Part shown: positions 26,143-34,324 of the stretch, piece after piece
Layout of the letters: each line of letters opens with the position of its first letter
How positions within the stretch are numbered: the stretch's first letter is position 1
Origin: Mollicutes bacterium
GTDB lineage: Bacteria; Bacillota_I; Bacilli_A; Izemoplasmatales; Izemoplasmataceae
NCBI GenBank assembly: GCA_003558105.1
Contig: PWMS01000118.1
Location: 1 to 45,922 of the forward strand
Length of the DNA: 45,922 nucleotides
Direction of reading: 5' to 3'
Notes under the pieces: model-generated
Told to the model about the DNA's origin: nothing
What the model saw: the letters and a program-made list of their open reading frames with translations, nothing else
Databases searched by the model: none
Translations under genes and position numbers: made by a program

Positions 26143-27033
26143 TTACTCCTCTCCTTCCTGAGCGGTGGTATCTAGTTTAGCGGCTAGACCCTGCAGCAAT
26201 CTATCTAATATGATCGCTAAGAATACAATTGCGAAACCGGCGGCGAATCCATCACCAACCTGAAGTGTCTCAACGGCTCGAAGCACGTCTCTACCAACCC
26301 CAGGGGTTCCAATCATCGCAGCGATAACAACCATCGCAACGGCCATCATCGTGGTTTGGTTTACCCCAGCCGCAATCGTAGACATCGCTTGTGGGATTTC
26401 AATTTTAAATAACATTTGCATCGGCGTTGACCCAAAGGAAGTACCAGCCTCAACGACTTGTTCATCAACGTTGGTAATCCCTAGATAGGTTAGACGAATG
26501 AGTGGTGGTAAGGCATAAATGGTGGTTGCAAAGACCGCAGGAACCCTACCAAAGGTATTAAAGAGCATGAGCGCTGGAATCAAGTATACAAATGAAGGCA
26601 ACGTCTGCATGCCATCTAAGATCGGTTTGAGTACCATCTCAACACGTCGTGATTTCGCCATAGAAATCCCAATGGGAAGACCGATGATAAAACAAATCAA
26701 CACACTGACCACAATAATAGCGAATGTCCTTATGGTCGCATCCCAAAAGCCAAACACCCCAATTAAGAGTAATAAAGAACTAAGGACAATAGCTGTGGAG
26801 ACTTTATATAATTTCATCGTGGCAAAAAACAATAAAATAACATAACCCCACCATGGAATGAAAAATAAAACATCTTGCACGCGGTTGATTATAAACGTAA
26901 AGACAATGACAAAAACATCAAGCGCTTCTCGAAAGACTTTGTCAATCCAATCAACCATCGCATCGATGGGTTTAGCAATATCGTAGGTAAATCTTTCTGG
27001 AAACTCTAAGATAAAGTTCATTAGTTTAAACAT
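26143..27033 (-). CDS. opuAB: Glycine betaine/proline ABC transporter, permease
   Basis: The product (about 296 residues) is the membrane subunit of the OpuA/ProU-type transporter. It has about seven membrane segments and the conserved cytosolic EAA loop, EAGTSFGSTPMQMLFKIEIPQA (read as EAGTSFGSTPMQ plus MLFKIEIPQA), which contacts the ATPase. The start at 27033 (second ATG) is preferred because GAGGAG is only two bases from the first ATG at 27039. It is separated from the upstream opuAC gene by 155 bases with large hairpins, and has two bases to opuAA. Confidence 0.95.
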   Translation of the reverse strand: MFKLMNFILEFPERFTYDIAKPIDAMVDWIDKVFREALDVFVIVFTFIINRVQDVLFFIPWWGYVILLFFATMKLYKVSTAIVLSSLLLLIGVFGFWDATIRTFAIIVVSVLICFIIGLPIGISMAKSRRVEMVLKPILDGMQTLPSFVYLIPALMLFNTFGRVPAVFATTIYALPPLIRLTYLGITNVDEQVVEAGTSFGSTPMQMLFKIEIPQAMSTIAAGVNQTTMMAVAMVVIAAMIGTPGVGRDVLRAVETLQVGDGFAAGFAIVFLAIILDRLLQGLAAKLDTTAQEGEE

Positions 27034-27073
27034 AAACATTTCTCCTCTACAAACTATATAATATATTATACGA

Positions 27074-27164
27074 CACTTTTTTAAAAAATTCTCTCATAAA
27101 ACATATCGCTGTGAGAATTTTTTAAAAAAGTGCAGGTGGCTTTGCACGATGCAAGGCCACCTGC
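27074..27164 (-). repeat. Tandem hairpins between opuAC and opuAB, including a 20-bp perfect inverted repeat
   Basis: CACTTTTTTAAAAAATTCTC (27074-27093) is exactly complementary to 27113-27132, with a 19-base loop. Each arm also contains the palindrome TTTTTTAAAAAA. Directly next to it GCAGGTGGCTTTGC (27132-27145) and GCAAGGCCACCTGC (27151-27164) form a second strong stem with one mismatch, followed on the minus strand by CACTTTTTT, so it could terminate or slow transcription after opuAC. TATAAT lies just before opuAB. Confidence 0.85.
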
Positions 27165-27187
27165 AAATCAAGGTTACAATTTAAAGT

Positions 27188-28180
27188 TTATTCGTTCTCT
27201 AATGCTGCTTTAACTTTTTCTACAACATCTTCTGGAACCCACTGGCTCCAAACATCTTCATAGTTTAGTAAGAACCAAATCGCAACGTCGTATTCATCCA
27301 TATCGTCATTCTCAACGGTCTGTAAGATCATTTTACTGGTTAATTCAGTTGAGGTCGTATAGTTACTGATGAATTGATGAATTTCAGGATAGTCTGCTTC
27401 GAAACCATCGGTAGCGACAATCGTTACATCACCAGCAGGTAAGTCACCTAAAGCTTCTTCTTCATGAACGTCTGGGTCGTATTCTACTTCATCAGGTAAG
27501 AAGCGAAGGTCCATCACAGCATGCGGCCATGTTGGTGCCCAGTGATAACCAGCCCAAGGTTCTTCGTTGTCATAAGCGCTTTGCAAGGTTGAGTTTAGTG
27601 CAGCGGTTGAGCCCATAGGGATAAACTCAAAGTTTTCTACAAAGCCTGGATACGCATCCTCATTTGAGAATTTGGTAACTAAGAATGCGGTCGCAGCCCA
27701 GCCTTCAGGTCCACCATAAATTAAGCCTTTGTCCGGATCATCTGTTTCTGGATGTAAGAATAAGTCCTTATGATCTAGTAGATCTTGTAAGGTCTGAATA
27801 TCATATTCATCTTGTAAATACCCAGGAATCCAGACGCCTTGACCAGGATCGACAAAGTTTGTGGAAATTTCGTGATAGTAACCACCAGCAATATCGTCTT
27901 CATAAGTTGCGATATTGGCCGCCCACATCTCTAAGTTCACGTGGAATGAGCCATTTCTTAAAGACTCAATTTGTACTGGGGTTGATGTGATGGTTTGTGT
28001 GGCTTCCATCTCATAACCATGTTCAACAATGTACATCGCAATTTCATTATGGATGAGAATACTGGCCCAGTCCCCAGCAGCGAAATGGACAGGATCTTGA
28101 CGATCGCTATCACATGCAGCAAGCGTTAAGCCTAGTGTCATGACGGCTACAAATATAGCCATTTTTCTGAAAATTTTCAT
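27188..28180 (-). CDS. opuAC: Glycine betaine ABC transporter, substrate-binding lipoprotein
   Basis: The 330-residue protein is an OpuAC/ProX-type solute-binding lipoprotein. The signal peptide ends in the lipobox LAAC with lipid-carrying Cys23. The mature part has the domain-swapped OpuAC layout with Trp residues in a plausible cage: GDWASILIHNEI near residue 37, LEMWAANI near 84 and GYHWAPTWPHAVMDL near 212. It binds a quaternary ammonium solute outside the membrane. It is the first structural gene after the regulator and has its own promoter with the operator shared with busR. Confidence 0.93.
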   Translation of the reverse strand: MKIFRKMAIFVAVMTLGLTLAACDSDRQDPVHFAAGDWASILIHNEIAMYIVEHGYEMEATQTITSTPVQIESLRNGSFHVNLEMWAANIATYEDDIAGGYYHEISTNFVDPGQGVWIPGYLQDEYDIQTLQDLLDHKDLFLHPETDDPDKGLIYGGPEGWAATAFLVTKFSNEDAYPGFVENFEFIPMGSTAALNSTLQSAYDNEEPWAGYHWAPTWPHAVMDLRFLPDEVEYDPDVHEEEALGDLPAGDVTIVATDGFEADYPEIHQFISNYTTSTELTSKMILQTVENDDMDEYDVAIWFLLNYEDVWSQWVPEDVVEKVKAALENE

Positions 28181-28207
28181 AAATTAATTCACTCCTCTTT
28201 TAATTTT

Positions 28208-28245
28208 ACAACCCAAATAGTATCACAGGGTTGTCAGTTTTTCAA
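28208..28245 (-). promoter_or_regulatory. opuAC promoter with BusR-like operator
   Basis: Minus strand: TTGAAA (28245-28240), 17-base spacer, TACTAT (28222-28217). ACAACC (28234-28229) and GGTTGT (28213-28208), 15 bases apart, flank the -10. The flanks AACTG before and AAAA after the repeat are identical to those at the busR promoter, so one regulator likely binds both. Confidence 0.8.
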
Positions 28246-28309
28246 GGGTGTAGCACAAATTCCTTGAAATCTATATAAACGCCTCTATGAAGCTGTTTAT
28301 AGTTAATTT

Positions 28310-28921
28310 TTACGAACTTTTGAATAATGAAAATGTTTTCTTTTTCACTTCTTCATCGCCAAGCACATAAAGCGTCATACCAGGCGTTAAAGTCATTTTT
28401 GGATTAGGCGCTTGATATAAGTGCCCATCTGCCTCCACAGCTAAGACAAGACCATGGGTTTGTTGCCAAAAGGCCATGGTTTTTAAGTTTTCATTAATAT
28501 TTTGATCGCCACTGTTCAATTTAATGGTGAAAAAATCAAAAGGGAAGACATCATTTTTGGATGTTTCCAATAATTTCTTGATATGACTTTCCAACATATT
28601 TTGAACTTTACTGGATTCTTTTAATAAGTTCATCGTGTCGACAAACAAGCGATGCGATTCACTTTGTTTGCGGTGTTGGTCGACGTATATCTCAGCGGCA
28701 TTTTGACTGATGACGTAAATACCACTTCTTTGTTTTACTTCAACAACCCCTAAATTTTCTAAGAGGCGCATCGCTTTTCTAATCGTTTCACTCGATACTT
28801 CAAATTCTCCCGCGAGGACACTACGGCCGCGTAGTTTGTCGCCTTCTTTGATTCTGTTGGCAACGATCCGCTTGGCTATTTCGTAGGCAATCGATTGATA
28901 ACGGGCTTCCTTTTGAGTCAT
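28310..28921 (-). CDS. busR: BusR-like regulator: GntR winged helix plus RCK_C domain
   Basis: The product (203 residues from ATG 28921) has an N-terminal GntR-type winged helix (IAYEIAKRIVANRIKEGDKL, SSETIRKAMRLLENLGVV), a coiled-coil-like middle (about 85-125), and a C-terminal RCK_C/TrkA-C domain (about 130-203, with LVLAVEADGHLYQAPNP and TPGMTLYVLGDEE). This layout is that of BusR, which binds cyclic di-AMP through RCK_C and represses betaine uptake genes. GAGGTG lies 6 bases before the ATG. It is 130 bases upstream of opuAC in the same direction, and both promoters share one operator. Confidence 0.88.
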   Translation of the reverse strand: MTQKEARYQSIAYEIAKRIVANRIKEGDKLRGRSVLAGEFEVSSETIRKAMRLLENLGVVEVKQRSGIYVISQNAAEIYVDQHRKQSESHRLFVDTMNLLKESSKVQNMLESHIKKLLETSKNDVFPFDFFTIKLNSGDQNINENLKTMAFWQQTHGLVLAVEADGHLYQAPNPKMTLTPGMTLYVLGDEEVKKKTFSLFKSS

Positions 28922-28952
28922 CGTTGTCACCTCATTCGCTTGGTTATCTTTT

Positions 28953-28990
28953 ACAACCTATATATTACACTAAGGTTGTCAGTTTGTCAA
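28953..28990 (-). promoter_or_regulatory. busR promoter with BusR-like operator
   Basis: Minus strand: TTGACA (28990-28985), 17-base spacer, TAATAT (28967-28962). ACAACC (28979-28974) and GGTTGT (28958-28953) are again 15 bases apart and again flanked by AACTG and AAAA. This indicates autoregulation. Confidence 0.8.
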
Positions 28991-29003
28991 ATTGGATACG
29001 CAT

Positions 29004-29034
29004 AAAAAAAGAAGCGCTCATTTAAGCGCTTCTT
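29004..29034 (-). terminator. Terminator of the nucleoside transporter operon
   Basis: GAAGCGCT (29011-29018) and AGCGCTTC (29025-29032) form an 8-bp stem, followed on the minus strand by seven T. Confidence 0.85.
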
Positions 29035-29038
29035 AAAA

Positions 29039-30061
29039 TTAACGTTTGCCAGCATCGTATGGTTCGCCTGCCGCTCTTGGGGCTTGTGAGCGTTTTGAAA
29101 CAAAGGCTAATACCACTAAGGTGGCAATATAGGGCAACATCGAGTAAATTTGCCTAGGCATCGGTAAATCTTGGATGACCGGCAATGATGAATATGTCGA
29201 AGCGATCACACGCATCATCGCAAAGAAGAAGGCCGCAAATAAGATCCTAGCCGGGCGCCATTGTCCGAAAATCAAGACCGCTAAGGAGAGGAAACCAAAC
29301 CCGATGACGGTGCCATCAAAACGGGTCGCAAAGCTTAAGACAAAAATGACCCCACCCATTCCGGCCATGGCCCCAGAGACCAAAACGCCGATATAGCGGA
29401 TTTTTGCGACATTGACCCCAAGCGAATCGGCGGCGTGCGGATTTTCACCACAACTGCGGATTCTTAGACCCAAACGGGTTTTATATAGAATCAATGTTAA
29501 GATGACAAATAGTGCAATGCTGATGTATGTGGATACATAGGCACGCTTGAACAATAAATCGCCGATAAATGGGATGTTGCTGAAACCAGGAATTTCTCTC
29601 AAACGGTAGTTTCCGCTGATGACAACGCGTCTGGTAAGATATAACGTCCGCGCCACAAACACAGCTAAGGCTGGAGCGAAAAGGTTAAGCGCGGTCGCAG
29701 AGATAATCTGGTTGGACTTCATTCGAATTGAGGCAAAAGCGTGGAAGAATGAAAAGGCCATGCCCGCTAAAGCGCCGATAAAAAGCCCGATAATCGCAAT
29801 AATCGCAAGGCCGGTATTACTGACATAATCGCTCATGGGATCGATAAACCAACCTTGTTCTACAAAGGTGAATTCTAAATAGCGAATCACCATCACCCCA
29901 ACAAAACCGCCCATGACCATAATCCCTTCTAAGGCGATATTGACAACACCACTGCGCTCTGAATAAAGGGCGCCCATCGCGACCATGGTTAAAGGGACCA
30001 TGGAGGCAATGATTAAGGGGAAGATAAAGTAGAGCGTATTAAGACTTAGAAGTTCACTCAT
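29039..30061 (-). CDS. nupQ: Nucleoside-type ABC transporter permease (second subunit)
   Basis: The 340-residue protein belongs to the BPD_transp_2 permeases (RbsC/YufQ-like). About nine membrane segments are seen, with the conserved MVAMGALYSERSGVVNIALEG (residues 23-43; MVAMGALYSERSG and VVNIALEG) and SCGENPHAADSLGVNV, the coupling segment to the ATPase. It pairs with the permease encoded just upstream to form the channel; the two overlap by four bases (ATGA). It is the last gene of a four-gene operon and is followed by a terminator. Confidence 0.92.
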   Translation of the reverse strand: MSELLSLNTLYFIFPLIIASMVPLTMVAMGALYSERSGVVNIALEGIMVMGGFVGVMVIRYLEFTFVEQGWFIDPMSDYVSNTGLAIIAIIGLFIGALAGMAFSFFHAFASIRMKSNQIISATALNLFAPALAVFVARTLYLTRRVVISGNYRLREIPGFSNIPFIGDLLFKRAYVSTYISIALFVILTLILYKTRLGLRIRSCGENPHAADSLGVNVAKIRYIGVLVSGAMAGMGGVIFVLSFATRFDGTVIGFGFLSLAVLIFGQWRPARILFAAFFFAMMRVIASTYSSLPVIQDLPMPRQIYSMLPYIATLVVLAFVSKRSQAPRAAGEPYDAGKR

Positions 30062-31206
30062 GCGATCTCACTCCCCTCTTGAAGCTCGATATCAACTTTA
30101 ATGCGTTTTTTAATAAACCCCGCCACAAATTGTCTTAAGAAAAGCGAAAGGGCGCTAAAATAGATAATAACCGCAATGATGATATCGATAATCTCAGGCA
30201 TAAAATCGTAGAGTTGAAGGTAATGACCGCCTTGTTGGAGGCCCCCATAAAACAGGCCTGCGATTAAGACCCCAAAGGGCGCCGATAAACCGAGTAAGGC
30301 AATCGCGATTCCGTCAAAGCCTTCTTGAATAAGATGGTTGACCGGTTCTAAGTGCTTGCCTGGGACCAAATACATCATGGCCCCCGCCATGCCCGCAACA
30401 CCCCCGGCAATAATCATCGAATATATAATATTGAGTTTTTCACTCATACCGGCATATTTCGCCGCATCGCGGTTGAAGCCAACACTTTTAAGCTCATAAC
30501 CAAAGGTGGTTTTATTCAAGACGATATGAAGGAGAATAACCACACCAATCACAAGAAAAATCGCCATGTTAACCTGAGAACCCCTAAATATATTGTCCAT
30601 GAATAACTTGGGAATAAACGATGTTCTTAGTGGGGTTTGCGCCCGCGCATATTGCTGATTGTAGATCAGTTGTGTAATCAACATGGTATTCATGTACATC
30701 GCCACATAATTAAGCATGATGGAGGTGACAACTTCATGGACGTTTCTAGTGGCTTTTAAGATGCCAGGGATGGCACCCCAAATCGCACCGGCGAGGATGG
30801 CTCCCAATATCGCTACTAGCCAGTGGAATGGTCCTAAAAACCCCCAATTAACGCCAATATATACCGCCGCAAAAGCCCCCATAGTCAACTGCCCGGTCGC
30901 GCCGATATTGAATAGTCCTGTGCGGAAGGCAAAAGCGACAGACAAGCCTGTTAAGATGATAGGGACACCAAAATGGATGGTGTTACCAAGCGATGTCATA
31001 CCACCGCGGAAAGGACCACCTAAAATGGTGAAAAAACCAGGTAAAGCATCACCTGGATTGACAAAAAGCATCACGATAAGGCCCACCACAAAGCCGCCAA
31101 GTACAGCAAAGATACTGGCGATGGCGTTAATGGAGGTGGGGTTATCGGCAATTTTTTTAAGCAATTTTTGTATCATACCGGTATGATTGTTGTTATTCTC
31201 AGCCAT
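30058..31206 (-). CDS. nupP: Nucleoside-type ABC transporter permease (first subunit)
   Basis: The 382-residue protein is the longer BPD_transp_2 permease of BMP-type transporters (YufP/NupP-like). A cytosolic N-terminus precedes about ten membrane segments. Family motifs are AFRTGLFNIGATGQLTMGAF and SVGFNRDAAKYAGMS, the coupling helix region. Its ATG overlaps the stop of the ATPase gene by one base (TAATG) and it overlaps the next permease gene. It imports the ligand of the BMP lipoprotein, most likely nucleosides. Confidence 0.93.
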   Translation of the reverse strand: MAENNNNHTGMIQKLLKKIADNPTSINAIASIFAVLGGFVVGLIVMLFVNPGDALPGFFTILGGPFRGGMTSLGNTIHFGVPIILTGLSVAFAFRTGLFNIGATGQLTMGAFAAVYIGVNWGFLGPFHWLVAILGAILAGAIWGAIPGILKATRNVHEVVTSIMLNYVAMYMNTMLITQLIYNQQYARAQTPLRTSFIPKLFMDNIFRGSQVNMAIFLVIGVVILLHIVLNKTTFGYELKSVGFNRDAAKYAGMSEKLNIIYSMIIAGGVAGMAGAMMYLVPGKHLEPVNHLIQEGFDGIAIALLGLSAPFGVLIAGLFYGGLQQGGHYLQLYDFMPEIIDIIIAVIIYFSALSLFLRQFVAGFIKKRIKVDIELQEGSEIA

Positions 31207-32729
31207 TAAACCTTCCTCCTCTTAGCGCCGGACATGTAGAGTCCTAATTCATCTTCAGTTACAGTTTTTGGATCGAATTCTCCAACCGCTTTACCTTCGT
31301 ACATGACCACAATGCGGTCTGATAGGTTCATCACTTCATCGAGTTCTAGACTGACGAGTAAGACCGCTTTGCCTTCGTCCCGTTCATCAACGATTTGTTT
31401 ATGGATGAATTCAATCGCGCCAACATCGAGCCCTCTGGTTGGTTGAACGGCAATGAGCAAGTCATTGTTGCGGTCGATTTCACGACCCAAAATAGCTTTT
31501 TGCTGGTTCCCACCACTCATGCTTCGCGCCAACGATATCGCCCCTTTAGAACTGCGGATATCATAGGTCTCAATCAAACGTTCAGCGTTGGCTCTGATGC
31601 TATCGAATTTTAAAAAGCCGCGGCGTTGGAACTTCTCGCTAAAATAGGTCTGTAAAATCAAGTTATTCTCAAGGGTATAATCGAGAATCAAGCCATGACG
31701 CTGTCTGTCTTCAGGGATATGCGATATCCCCGATAAACTGCGTTGTCGAATAGACAAAGGGGTAATATCTTTGCCATTCAAGGTGATTTTACCACGAGAA
31801 AGTGGTTTTAAGCCGACTAAACCGTGAATGAGTTCGGTTTGCCCGTTGCCTTCAATACCAGCAATACACAAAATCTCGCCTCGTTTGACATTGAAGGAAA
31901 CATCTTTGACCACATCGGTTTTGATATTAGGGTTATGAACGCGTAAGCGGCGAACATCCAAGACCACATCACCAGGTTTAGAATCCTTTTTATCGATCCC
32001 AAAGTCGACTTTTCTACCGACCATTTTATGCGCCAGTTGCGCATTGGATGTCGTTTTAACATTGACGGTATCGATATGTTTGCCTTTTCTTAAAATCGTA
32101 CATCTTGAGGCCACGCGCTTAATCTCTTCAAGTTTATGGGTAATTAAAATAATCGATTTGCCTTCTTTAGCCAAAGATTTCATGATATTCATTAATTCAT
32201 CGATTTCTTGTGGGGTTAAAACCGCAGAGGGTTCATCAAAAATTAAAATTTCTGCGTCCCGATAAAGCATCTTTAGAATTTCAACGCGTTGTTGTTGGCC
32301 CACAGAAATGTCTTCGATTTTTGTATTAGGATCGACTTTTAGTTTATATTTTTCACTTAATTTTTTTATTTTCTTAATCGAATCTTCAAGGGTTAAAAAA
32401 CCATGCTTGGTATCTTCATAGCCCAAAACGATATTCTCAGCAACGGTAAAGTTATGTACCAATTTAAAATGTTGATGCACCATCCCAATGCCAAGTTTTG
32501 TCGCATCGTTAGGGTTTTTGATGTTGACGGTCTCACCACTTACTTTAATGGTGCCAGCATCTTGATGATACAGGCCAAAAAGAACGCTCATCAGCGTGCT
32601 TTTCCCCGCGCCGTTTTCGCCGAGTAAGGCATGGATTTCGCCTTTTTGAAGCTTGAGGGTGACATCGTCGTTGGCTTTAATCCCCGGAAATTCTTTTGTG
32701 ATATTTTCCATTTCAATAACATAATCCAT
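31206..32729 (-). CDS. nupO: Nucleoside-type ABC transporter, ATP-binding protein with two ABC domains
   Basis: The 507-residue protein has two fused ABC domains, as in ribose/nucleoside importers. The first has Walker [11 protein letters not shown] (about 36-45), signature [11 protein letters not shown] and LLFDEP-like Walker [14 protein letters not shown]. The second has a degenerate Walker [10 protein letters not shown], signature [15 protein letters not shown] and Walker [11 protein letters not shown]. The second site lacks the Lys-Ser/Thr of a normal P-loop, which is common in this family. It is the second gene of the operon, after the binding lipoprotein and an intercistronic hairpin. 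Confidence 0.94.
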   Translation of the reverse strand: MDYVIEMENITKEFPGIKANDDVTLKLQKGEIHALLGENGAGKSTLMSVLFGLYHQDAGTIKVSGETVNIKNPNDATKLGIGMVHQHFKLVHNFTVAENIVLGYEDTKHGFLTLEDSIKKIKKLSEKYKLKVDPNTKIEDISVGQQQRVEILKMLYRDAEILIFDEPSAVLTPQEIDELMNIMKSLAKEGKSIILITHKLEEIKRVASRCTILRKGKHIDTVNVKTTSNAQLAHKMVGRKVDFGIDKKDSKPGDVVLDVRRLRVHNPNIKTDVVKDVSFNVKRGEILCIAGIEGNGQTELIHGLVGLKPLSRGKITLNGKDITPLSIRQRSLSGISHIPEDRQRHGLILDYTLENNLILQTYFSEKFQRRGFLKFDSIRANAERLIETYDIRSSKGAISLARSMSGGNQQKAILGREIDRNNDLLIAVQPTRGLDVGAIEFIHKQIVDERDEGKAVLLVSLELDEVMNLSDRIVVMYEGKAVGEFDPKTVTEDELGLYMSGAKRRKV

Positions 32730-32757
32730 GATTAAAACTCCTCGGTTGTGACATAAA

Positions 32758-32801
32758 ATGCTATGAAAAGAGGAAAGGCAGACCTTTCCTCTTTATAGCA
32801 T
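32758..32801 (-). terminator. Intercistronic hairpin between the BMP lipoprotein and ATPase genes
   Basis: ATGCTAT...AGAGGAAAGG and CCTTTCCTCT...ATAGCAT form a two-part stem of 10 plus 7 bp, with a TTTT on the minus strand after it. It would reduce read-through into the transporter genes, giving more binding protein than ATPase. Confidence 0.7.
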
Positions 32802-32819
32802 ACATTGGTCTAGCGATCG

Positions 32820-33923
32820 TTAAGGTTCAATGGTGCCTTCTTCAATATCAAATTCACCTAAATCATGCTCACTCATAAAGCTATCAAGCTCACTATAATT
32901 AGATGGAACAACAATTGCACCACTGGCAATTAAGTCGAAAATCGTTTCATAGTCTTCGATAGTAAAATCGCTAAAGCGCCAAGAATCATCAGCGGTTGGC
33001 AAGCCAACGCCATCTTCCGCCGCGCCTAAGTTCAATACTTCGCCGCCAGGGAATGCGTCGTCATCATAATGATCGGCAAGGACGGTTTGAACCGCAACCG
33101 CCAACGCTTTCATCGCCGAGGTTAAGACGGCAGATGATTGTGTGCCTTGGTCAATGTCGACCCCGATCATCCAGTTATCAGAATCTTCTGCGGCTCTCAT
33201 GACACTTGAACCAGCGCCACCGGCTGCCGCAAAAATAATGTCTGTACCAGCGTTATACCAGCCTTCAGCTTCTGCTCTGTGGGTATCACTTGGGTCAAAA
33301 TCGCCAAGATAAACATAGCGGTTATCTGGGAAGTTAATGTTGATGCCTTCTTCATTGGCCGCATAGTAAGCGCCTGCGACATAACCAACGCCAAAGCGTA
33401 CAACCGCAGGTACCGCCATACCGCCCATAAAGCCCAAGTCTGCAAAACCGTCTTTAACGGCTGCATAACCAGCTAAGAAACCAGATTCTTCTTCTTCAAA
33501 GAAAATCGAAACGGTATTGTCTGCCGTATGGAAATCAGGACCACCTTCTGCGCCCCAATCACCATCGTTTGGCTGTCCATCAATCAAGATAAACTTAACA
33601 TCGGGATACATGTCTTGAGCTTCATAAATGGCAACCTCAAATAAGAACCCTGGGGTGACAATAATTTCTGCCCCACCATCGATAGCTAAGCTAATCGCAT
33701 TTAGATACGCCGCGTCGCTGATTTCTTCGGGCCGATAATATTCATGTGAAATACCGCGGTCATCCGCAAACTCAACAATGCCTTCCCAAGTTCCTTGGTT
33801 AAAGGATTCATCGTCAATGTCACCGGCATCTGTAATCATCGCGATTTCATACGATCTGGTGCCACAAGCTGCCAGGATGATCACAAAGCTCAGTGTTAAA
33901 ACAAAAAATAAAACTTTTTTCAT
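32820..33923 (-). CDS. nupN: BMP-family nucleoside-binding lipoprotein
   Basis: The product (367 residues from ATG 33923) is a basic-membrane-protein (BmpA/PnrA) type solute-binding lipoprotein. Its lipobox is LAAC, with lipid-carrying Cys20, followed by the family opening ITDAGDIDDESFNQGTWEG. Further signatures are YRPEEISDAAYLNAI and GVDIDQ. Characterised relatives bind purine nucleosides; that ligand is inferred here. AGGAGGAGG precedes the ATG; the longer frame through the leader is not used. It is the first gene of the operon. Confidence 0.93.
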   Translation of the reverse strand: MKKVLFFVLTLSFVIILAACGTRSYEIAMITDAGDIDDESFNQGTWEGIVEFADDRGISHEYYRPEEISDAAYLNAISLAIDGGAEIIVTPGFLFEVAIYEAQDMYPDVKFILIDGQPNDGDWGAEGGPDFHTADNTVSIFFEEEESGFLAGYAAVKDGFADLGFMGGMAVPAVVRFGVGYVAGAYYAANEEGININFPDNRYVYLGDFDPSDTHRAEAEGWYNAGTDIIFAAAGGAGSSVMRAAEDSDNWMIGVDIDQGTQSSAVLTSAMKALAVAVQTVLADHYDDDAFPGGEVLNLGAAEDGVGLPTADDSWRFSDFTIEDYETIFDLIASGAIVVPSNYSELDSFMSEHDLGEFDIEEGTIEP

Positions 33924-33956
33924 AAAAACAGGCCTCCTCCTATTATTTATAGTATT

Positions 33957-33985
33957 ATTATACAAGCGTTTTTATCGTAAGTAAA
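33957..33985 (-). promoter_or_regulatory. Promoter of the nucleoside transporter operon
   Basis: Minus strand TTTACT (33985-33980), 17-base spacer, TATAAT (33962-33957). No purine riboswitch fold was seen in the short leader. Confidence 0.75.
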
Positions 33986-34000
33986 GAATGGGCTAGGATT

Positions 34001-34324
34001 TTAATCGAAAATATCTAAAATATCGTCGACAAACAATATATTATCTTTTAAGATAATCGTCCGGTTTATCATATCGAGGCGCTCAATTTGCCCCGATATA
34101 TACGCTATATAGCCTTGATTATAAACCTTAAACGTGAGCTGCGCCTGTGTTTTAAGTGCCATTTCCAATTTATATTGCATCAAGGCAAGTTGATCTTCGC
34201 TCAGCACGGGTTTATCCGTCTTTTCCAAGGCATGGTAAAGCTCTTTTAAAGCTTGACCTTGTGTTTCTAAGGCTTCAAACGGCAACCATTTTAACATCCG
34301 CCGGTCGTGATAGACACTAGCCAC
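34001..34324 (-). CDS. YolD-like protein
   Basis: This protein of about 107 residues resembles the YolD-like family: DRRMLKWLPFEAL near the N-terminus, a helical middle, and a C-terminal SM-like region with SGQIERLDMINRTIILKDNILFVDDILDIFD (as two parts: SGQIERLDMINRTII and LFVDDILDIFD). YolD-like genes commonly sit beside Y-family polymerase genes of the UvrX type, as here. There is no in-frame ATG at the start; GTG at 34324 has GGTGG five bases upstream and overlaps the polymerase stop by eight bases, while GTG 34333 is an alternative. The function is unknown; a link to SOS-type repair is inferred. Confidence 0.8.
   Translation of the reverse strand: MASVYHDRRMLKWLPFEALETQGQALKELYHALEKTDKPVLSEDQLALMQYKLEMALKTQAQLTFKVYNQGYIAYISGQIERLDMINRTIILKDNILFVDDILDIFD

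Noticed and set aside
33924-33985. Purine riboswitch before the nucleoside transporter operon
   Set aside because: The leader from the promoter to the start codon is too short for the aptamer and lacks its conserved loops.
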